From: Gemmatimonadaceae bacterium
Lineage (GTDB): Bacteria > Gemmatimonadota > Gemmatimonadetes > Gemmatimonadales > Gemmatimonadaceae
Length of the DNA stretch: 56,870 bases
Assembly (NCBI GenBank): GCA_020852815.1
Contig: JADZAN010000012.1
Location: 1 to 56,870 of the forward strand
Reading direction: 5' to 3'
Positions within the stretch are counted from its first letter, which is position 1, and every line of letters begins with the position of its first letter. The notes under the pieces were generated by a model. That model saw only the letters and a list, made by a program, of their open reading frames with translations, made no database searches and was not told where the DNA came from. A program made the position numbers and the translations under genes. Positions 53,341 to 56,870 of the stretch are shown here, one piece after another.

Positions 53341-54846
53341 TTAGGGAACAGACCGAACGGGCTCAGTCGACTCGATGCTTGTCGGCTGCCAAGCCTCGAC
53401 GCCCCCAAGTCGGCCAATACCGATCGCGCCTCGAGCATTGTTGCCCCAGCAATACAGGGTGGCCAAGCGAGACACCGCGCACGAATGGTCCCCGCTAGCG
53501 GCACTTATGCGTGAAAAGAGTACGTCGGACATCACGCGGACAGGTTCCGGACGAATCAGGTCGCTCAGAATGGGGAAAGGCGTAGTGGAGCCTCCGTCGC
53601 CGAGTTGGCCGCGGTCGTCAAGCCCCCAACAGTAGGCTGCGCCCGATGCAACTACTCCACAAGTGTGCCTCGTTCCAGCCGAAATCTGAACGAAGTCTCC
53701 AACATTCCGAACCGCGGTCGGCACGCTCGTCGACAGAAACTCGCCGGAGCCGAGTATGCCTCCATCCCCTAGGCCCCAGCATCGTCCTTCGCCTGGTGCG
53801 GTCACGCCACAAGTGTACCGAGTGCCGGCAGACACGGCCCGATACCGCTCGTTGCTTCTAATTGGGGTTGGAAGACTGCGTCCCATTCGATCGCCGAGCC
53901 CCAACTGCCCCTCGTCATTGTTGCCCCAACAGTAAGCGCGACCGACGTTGTCAACCGCGCATGAATGGTTGTAGCCGCTGCTAACCTCAACAAATCTCTC
54001 ACCTGGAGACTGCAGCCACGCGAAGGCACCGGTTCCACGCCCCCAGCACGCTATACGGCCAGTCACACCCATAGCGCAGGTGTGATCACCTCCCGCGCTA
54101 ACTGCAATAACCGTCTCCGCAAGCGAGATCGAAACCGGTGTAGCGTATACTCCACTCGTGCCGGGTTTCACCTGTCCAAACCGTCCGTCGCCCCAACACC
54201 ACACAACGCCGAAGTCGTCCAGTGCGCAAGTGTGATTCGTGCCTGCCGAAATTGCTTGGGCCGATCGTAGAACAACAACGCGGTTTGGAGCAGCCGTTAC
54301 GGTGTACTTGCGCAATACCCCACTTCCTAGCTGCCCAGACCAATCGTTTCCCCAGCAATACACCATACGGTCGACTCCAAGCGCGCAAACATGGGAACCT
54401 CCGCCAGCGACAGACACGAAAGACCGCGTCGCGGCCGTCGCTCCGCGTACGACGAGCGAGAAAGAATCAGCGGCCCCCGCCGCAAACCCGCGAAGGACGA
54501 CATGACCCGGGGCGACCGCGGTCAACGTGTTCGAAGAATCGACGGTCGCGATCCGCTCGTCTGGCGATGCCCAAGCAACTGAAACTCCCGTCGGCAGTGG
54601 ATCTGCCAGATCCGTGTGTCCCGACTGATACAACTTCCCATCTCGCTCAACGAAGAGACCAAGAGCGAGCTTCTCGCCTGGGCCGAGTATCAAGTTGGTG
54701 GCGCTCGCATAAACCCGGCTCGCGCTGCGTGGCTCTGATGCTGCGGAGCAGTTCACCAAGACAAGAGCGCCGACCAACCTGAGCGGGCGCGCGCGTGCGA
54801 TTGTCCAGGTTCTCGCAGGAGCTCCAACTGTCCTAGAAGGGAGCAT
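53341..54846 (-). CDS. RCC1-repeat lipoprotein with Cys pairs in each blade
   Basis: A 501-residue protein with a lipobox-like leader (LRLVGALVLVNC). A Big-2-like N-terminal part follows (VSVAWASPDERIATVDSSNTLTAVAPG), then about seven RCC1 repeats. Each repeat has the pattern SAGxxHTCAL...VYCWG, then a Gly-rich turn such as GQLGLGD, so every blade carries two cysteines. Secreted bacterial RCC1 proteins form seven-bladed propellers. I set the start at ATG 54846, eight bases after the upstream gene, since the longer frame would read into it. Ligand unknown. Confidence 0.85.
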   Translation of the reverse strand: MLPSRTVGAPARTWTIARARPLRLVGALVLVNCSAASEPRSASRVYASATNLILGPGEKLALGLFVERDGKLYQSGHTDLADPLPTGVSVAWASPDERIATVDSSNTLTAVAPGHVVLRGFAAGAADSFSLVVRGATAATRSFVSVAGGGSHVCALGVDRMVYCWGNDWSGQLGSGVLRKYTVTAAPNRVVVLRSAQAISAGTNHTCALDDFGVVWCWGDGRFGQVKPGTSGVYATPVSISLAETVIAVSAGGDHTCAMGVTGRIACWGRGTGAFAWLQSPGERFVEVSSGYNHSCAVDNVGRAYCWGNNDEGQLGLGDRMGRSLPTPIRSNERYRAVSAGTRYTCGVTAPGEGRCWGLGDGGILGSGEFLSTSVPTAVRNVGDFVQISAGTRHTCGVVASGAAYCWGLDDRGQLGDGGSTTPFPILSDLIRPEPVRVMSDVLFSRISAASGDHSCAVSRLATLYCWGNNARGAIGIGRLGGVEAWQPTSIESTEPVRSVP

Positions 54847-54853
54847 TGTCGCT

Positions 54854-55309
54854 TCATCCTGCGGAATCGCGATTCTTCGGGGAACTCTTCGCCGCCCGAA
54901 GCAGCGCAGCAACTCCGGCACCGACTACGCCCCCGACGATGGCGCCAAGGGTTCGTGCGCTACCGGGGGAGAGTGCGGCCTCGTTCCCTGGATATCCATG
55001 TGACGCCCGTTCGCCAATCCAAATACCACCAACGATTGCGCCGAGCAATGCACCGGTTACCACGTATCGAAACGTTGACCTTGGTTCCGCCAGCAAGGGT
55101 GTCGCCGGTGGGCCGAAAATGGTACGGACCGACCCTGCCGTACCCGTCTCAGTCCCCGAGAGATCCAGACCTTTGATGTCAGGCCTCAAGAGGTCAAACG
55201 TCCGAGAGGCCCGCTCCTGTCCTGCCAGCGGTAGGGCTGCAGCAGTTATCAGTAGCACGGTACGCAGGGCCAGGCGTGCTCGAACTGCAAACCAGATCCG
55301 GATGAGCAT
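54854..55309 (-). CDS. Glycine-zipper membrane protein
   Basis: A 151-residue protein with a signal-like N-terminus (LRTVLLITAAALPLAGQ). Two glycine-zipper segments follow, VVTGALLGAIVGGIWIGE and LGAIVGGVVGAGVAALLRA, which are G-x3-G helices that pack in membranes. The middle contains a short polar domain. It is eight bases upstream of the RCC1 gene and probably cotranscribed. Function unknown. Confidence 0.7.
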   Translation of the reverse strand: MLIRIWFAVRARLALRTVLLITAAALPLAGQERASRTFDLLRPDIKGLDLSGTETGTAGSVRTIFGPPATPLLAEPRSTFRYVVTGALLGAIVGGIWIGERASHGYPGNEAALSPGSARTLGAIVGGVVGAGVAALLRAAKSSPKNRDSAG

Positions 55310-55498
55310 ACGACAACGAGACTAGTAAACGGACGTCTTCGAACACGCTCGGATTCGCTCGCGATCGACGTCCGATGGTCGGCCTAGGTACGGCTTCGGT
55401 CGATGGCCTTGAACAGAGCGACGATCGTCGATTTGCCAATGAACGCATCCTCTCGACGATTGCATCTGCGGCGAAGAGGCGCCTGTCGGCCATCTTCC

Positions 55499-55710
55499 TT
55501 ATACGCAAGTGGGGCAAGAAACATCTAGGTCCTCGACTTGCACTTGCACGCTGTAGGATCGAGCAGGAAGAGTTACGCCAGTATCACGCACCTGAACCGT
55601 GATCGTGGTCGTGTACTGGCCTCGTGAAAAGGTGATCGACCGGCAAGTGCCGTGCGATCCGTCACCCCAGGTAATCTGTATAGCGCCTACTCCACCGGTC
55701 GGGTTCGTGC
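55499..55710 (-). pseudogene. 3' remnant of a secreted beta-rich protein gene cut by the IS
   Basis: An open frame on the minus strand reads from inside the IS left end (a GTG-type start at 55744 lies within the element). It ends in CPTCV then TAA at 55499. Native sequence, from 55710 on, is a beta-rich domain (GAIQITWGDGSHGTCRSITFSRGQYTTTITVQVRDTG) like a PKD or Ig-like strand pattern. The N-terminal part is missing because the IS has inserted. The remaining piece has no recognised function. Confidence 0.7.
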
Positions 55711-55738
55711 AGTTGTCCTGCCTCAGTTGAAATGTGAC
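55711..55738. repeat. Left terminal inverted repeat (IRL) of the IS
   Basis: AGTTGTCCTG at the outer edge and AATGTGAC at the inner edge match the inverted repeat at 103-130. About 22 of 28 positions agree by eye. One further base outwards (C) also matches. Confidence 0.8.
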
Positions 55739-55778
55739 TCCCAACCGCTCACTCTATGCCGTGAGCTCGGAGGAGTCC

Positions 55779-56120
55779 ATGAGTCGACCGAATGGCAAGA
55801 AGAAAGCTCGGCGACAGTTCACGCCGGATGAGAAGGCCACGATCCTACGCCGCCATCTCGTCGACAAGGTCCCGGTCTCGGACCTGTGTGACGAGTACGC
55901 CATCCAGCCCACGCTCTTCTACCTCTGGCAGCGTCAGGCCTTCGAGCACCTGGGCGCCGCGCTGCAGGACGGGCGCTCGCAACGGGGCGCGGCGCAGGCC
56001 GGGGCGGCCGAACGGGCACGCGTCGCGGCGCTCGAGGCGAAGCTCGCGAAGAAGGATGCGGTGATCGCCGAGGTGTCGGAGGAGTACCTCGCCCTGAAAA
56101 AAAAACTTGGGGCGCCCTGA
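55779..56120 (+). CDS. IS3-family transposase orfA
   Basis: A 113-residue protein starting at ATG with a strong GGAGGAG site. The helix-turn-helix region is RRQFTPDEKATILRRHLVDKVPVSDLCDEYAIQPTLFYLWQRQAFE. It is followed by a heptad-rich helix (AERARVAALEAKLAKKDAVIAEVSEEYLALKKK) that should be the leucine zipper for dimerisation. The frame ends with TGA at 56118-56120, just after the A9 tract, so the orfA product is the unshifted protein. Confidence 0.9.
   Translation: MSRPNGKKKARRQFTPDEKATILRRHLVDKVPVSDLCDEYAIQPTLFYLWQRQAFEHLGAALQDGRSQRGAAQAGAAERARVAALEAKLAKKDAVIAEVSEEYLALKKKLGAP
56097..56105 (+). promoter_or_regulatory. A9 slippery tract for -1 frameshifting
   Basis: Nine adenines in CTG-AAA-AAA-AAA-CTT at the end of orfA. 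Slipping back one base joins the orfA frame to orfB (AAA-ACT-TGG-GGC-GCC), giving the orfAB fusion transposase. This placement and sequence are typical of IS3-family programmed -1 frameshifting. Confidence 0.8.
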
Positions 56121-56870
56121 GCGACCGATGGGTCCCGCCCGATCTCCGCGACGCGGTCGTCGACTTCGTGTCGACGTTCAGTGCGCGCACCGAACAGTCG
56201 GTGCGCTGGGTGCTGGCGCGCCTGGGCCTGGCCCCGACGCAGTACTATCGCTGGACCGCGCGCTACGGGATGGCCAACACGCCCGCCGGCCCCGTGCCGC
56301 GCGACCACTGGCTGCAGCCGGCGGAGCGGCAGGCGATTCTCGCGTACCACGACACGCATGCGCCGGAGGGCTATCGCCGCATGACCTACCGGATGCTCGA
56401 CGCGAACATCGTGGCGGTGAGTCCCGCGACGGTGTATCGCGTGCTGCGGGCGGCCGGGGTGCTCGACCGGTGGAACCGGACGCCGTCGACGAAGGGCACG
56501 GGCTTCGTGCAGCCGACCGCGCCGCACGAGCATTGGCACATCGACATCAGCTACCTCAATATTGCGGGGACGTTCTCCTACCTGTGCGCGCTCCTCGACG
56601 GCGCCACGCGCTTCCTCGTGCATTGGGAGCTGCGCGAACGCATGACCACCGCCGACGTCGAGACGATCCTGCAGCGGGCGCGCGAGCAGTATCCCGACGC
56701 CCGCCCGCGGATCATCTCGGACAATGGGCCGCAGTTCATCGCCCGCGACTTCAAGGAGTTCGTGCGGCTGGCGGGGATGACGCACGTGCGGACGTCGCCC
56801 TACTATCCGCAGTCGAACGGCAAGCTCGAACGCTGGCACCAGACGCTCAAGGTCACCACGATCCGGCCGC
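56105..56870 (+). CDS. IS3-family transposase orfB (DDE integrase domain, partial)
   Basis: Read in the -1 frame from 56105 to the window edge, about 255 residues. The N-terminus SDRWVPPDLRDAVVDFVSTFS and the HTH-like EGYRRMTYRMLDAN region precede the integrase core. The core has HWHIDISYLN (first Asp), PRIISDNGPQFIARDFKEFV (second Asp) and TSPYYPQSNGKLERWHQTLK (Glu), so the DDE triad is complete. The C-terminal part lies beyond the window. There is no obvious separate start, in line with production by frameshift from orfA. Confidence 0.88.

Larger units (their letters stand above)
55711..56870 (+). mobile_element. IS3-family insertion sequence, 5' part (runs off the window)
   Basis: Starts with a 28-bp left terminal repeat, then orfA (helix-turn-helix and zipper), an A9 slippage site and an orfB with DDE integrase motifs, all in the order expected of IS3-family elements. 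The end lies beyond 56870. A copy of the 3' end is at 1-130. It interrupts the gene remnant at 55499-55710. Confidence 0.9.

Noticed and set aside
1-56870. A circular replicon closed through the IS
   Set aside because: Joining the window ends would leave a gap of some 80-100 residues in orfB, and the bases flanking the two IS ends do not form a target-site duplication; no replication or partition genes are present.

Overview
The window looks like a GC-rich chromosomal segment from a Gram-negative-type environmental bacterium, most likely a member of the Gemmatimonadota. This is inferred from gene content and style, not from a marker RNA: no rRNA or tRNA is visible. Typical signs are large secreted BNR/VPS10 propellers, PD40-propeller/amidohydrolase fusions, a DUF5117-type zinc metalloprotease, Big-1 Ig-repeat lipoproteins, class C beta-lactamase-fold hydrolases and SusC-free TonB receptors. 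Both window ends lie inside copies of one IS3-family element. The first 130 bases hold the 3' end with its right inverted repeat, and the last 1.16 kb holds the 5' end with its left inverted repeat, orfA, a frameshift site and most of orfB. A contig broken at a repeated IS is the simplest reading.

Layout. 0.4-3.3 kb: a lower-GC minus-strand block with a six-cysteine secreted miniprotein, a membrane-anchored DsbA-like protein, a six-bladed propeller and a lipoprotein; the last three overlap as if translationally coupled. 3.6-17.2 kb: secreted esterase, VOC and DinB proteins, a serine hydrolase, a seven-repeat Ig lipoprotein with an outer-membrane-type partner, a Tat-type amidase and a metalloprotease. 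17.4-30.8 kb: a second serine hydrolase, a class V aminotransferase-fold protein, a putative esterase, a tartrate/malate-type dehydrogenase, a PepSY protein, a family B DNA polymerase, a helix-hairpin-helix protein and a propeller-amidohydrolase. 30.9-35.3 kb: a probable metal (copper?) locus of His-rich DUF2946-like protein, TonB receptor and Cys-cluster BNR protein.

35.4-47.0 kb is the most interesting part: a heme-copper reductase cluster. The catalytic subunit keeps all six heme/CuB histidines but has Gln where oxygen reductases carry the cross-linked Tyr (GHSSQQ instead of GHPxxY). It sits with a CuA subunit II, a 54-residue membrane subunit, a membrane-extended SCO protein, an NnrS-like membrane protein, DUF59 and DUF2249 proteins, and a cluster-type Rrf2 regulator. 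A divergent operon encodes an unusual cytochrome b / 2x[4Fe-4S] / MvhD-like fusion, a small anchored protein and heme A synthase. A palindrome lies between the two operons. I infer a nitric-oxide reductase derived from a B-family oxygen reductase, with its own assembly, regulation and possibly a dedicated electron-input protein.

47.0-52.7 kb: convergent metA-like and metZ-like methionine genes, then a large VPS10/BNR protein. 52.7-55.7 kb: lower-GC accessory DNA with an RCC1-repeat lipoprotein, a glycine-zipper protein and a gene cut by the IS insertion. An over-represented word, CGTTAGG/CCTAACG, recurs across the window.
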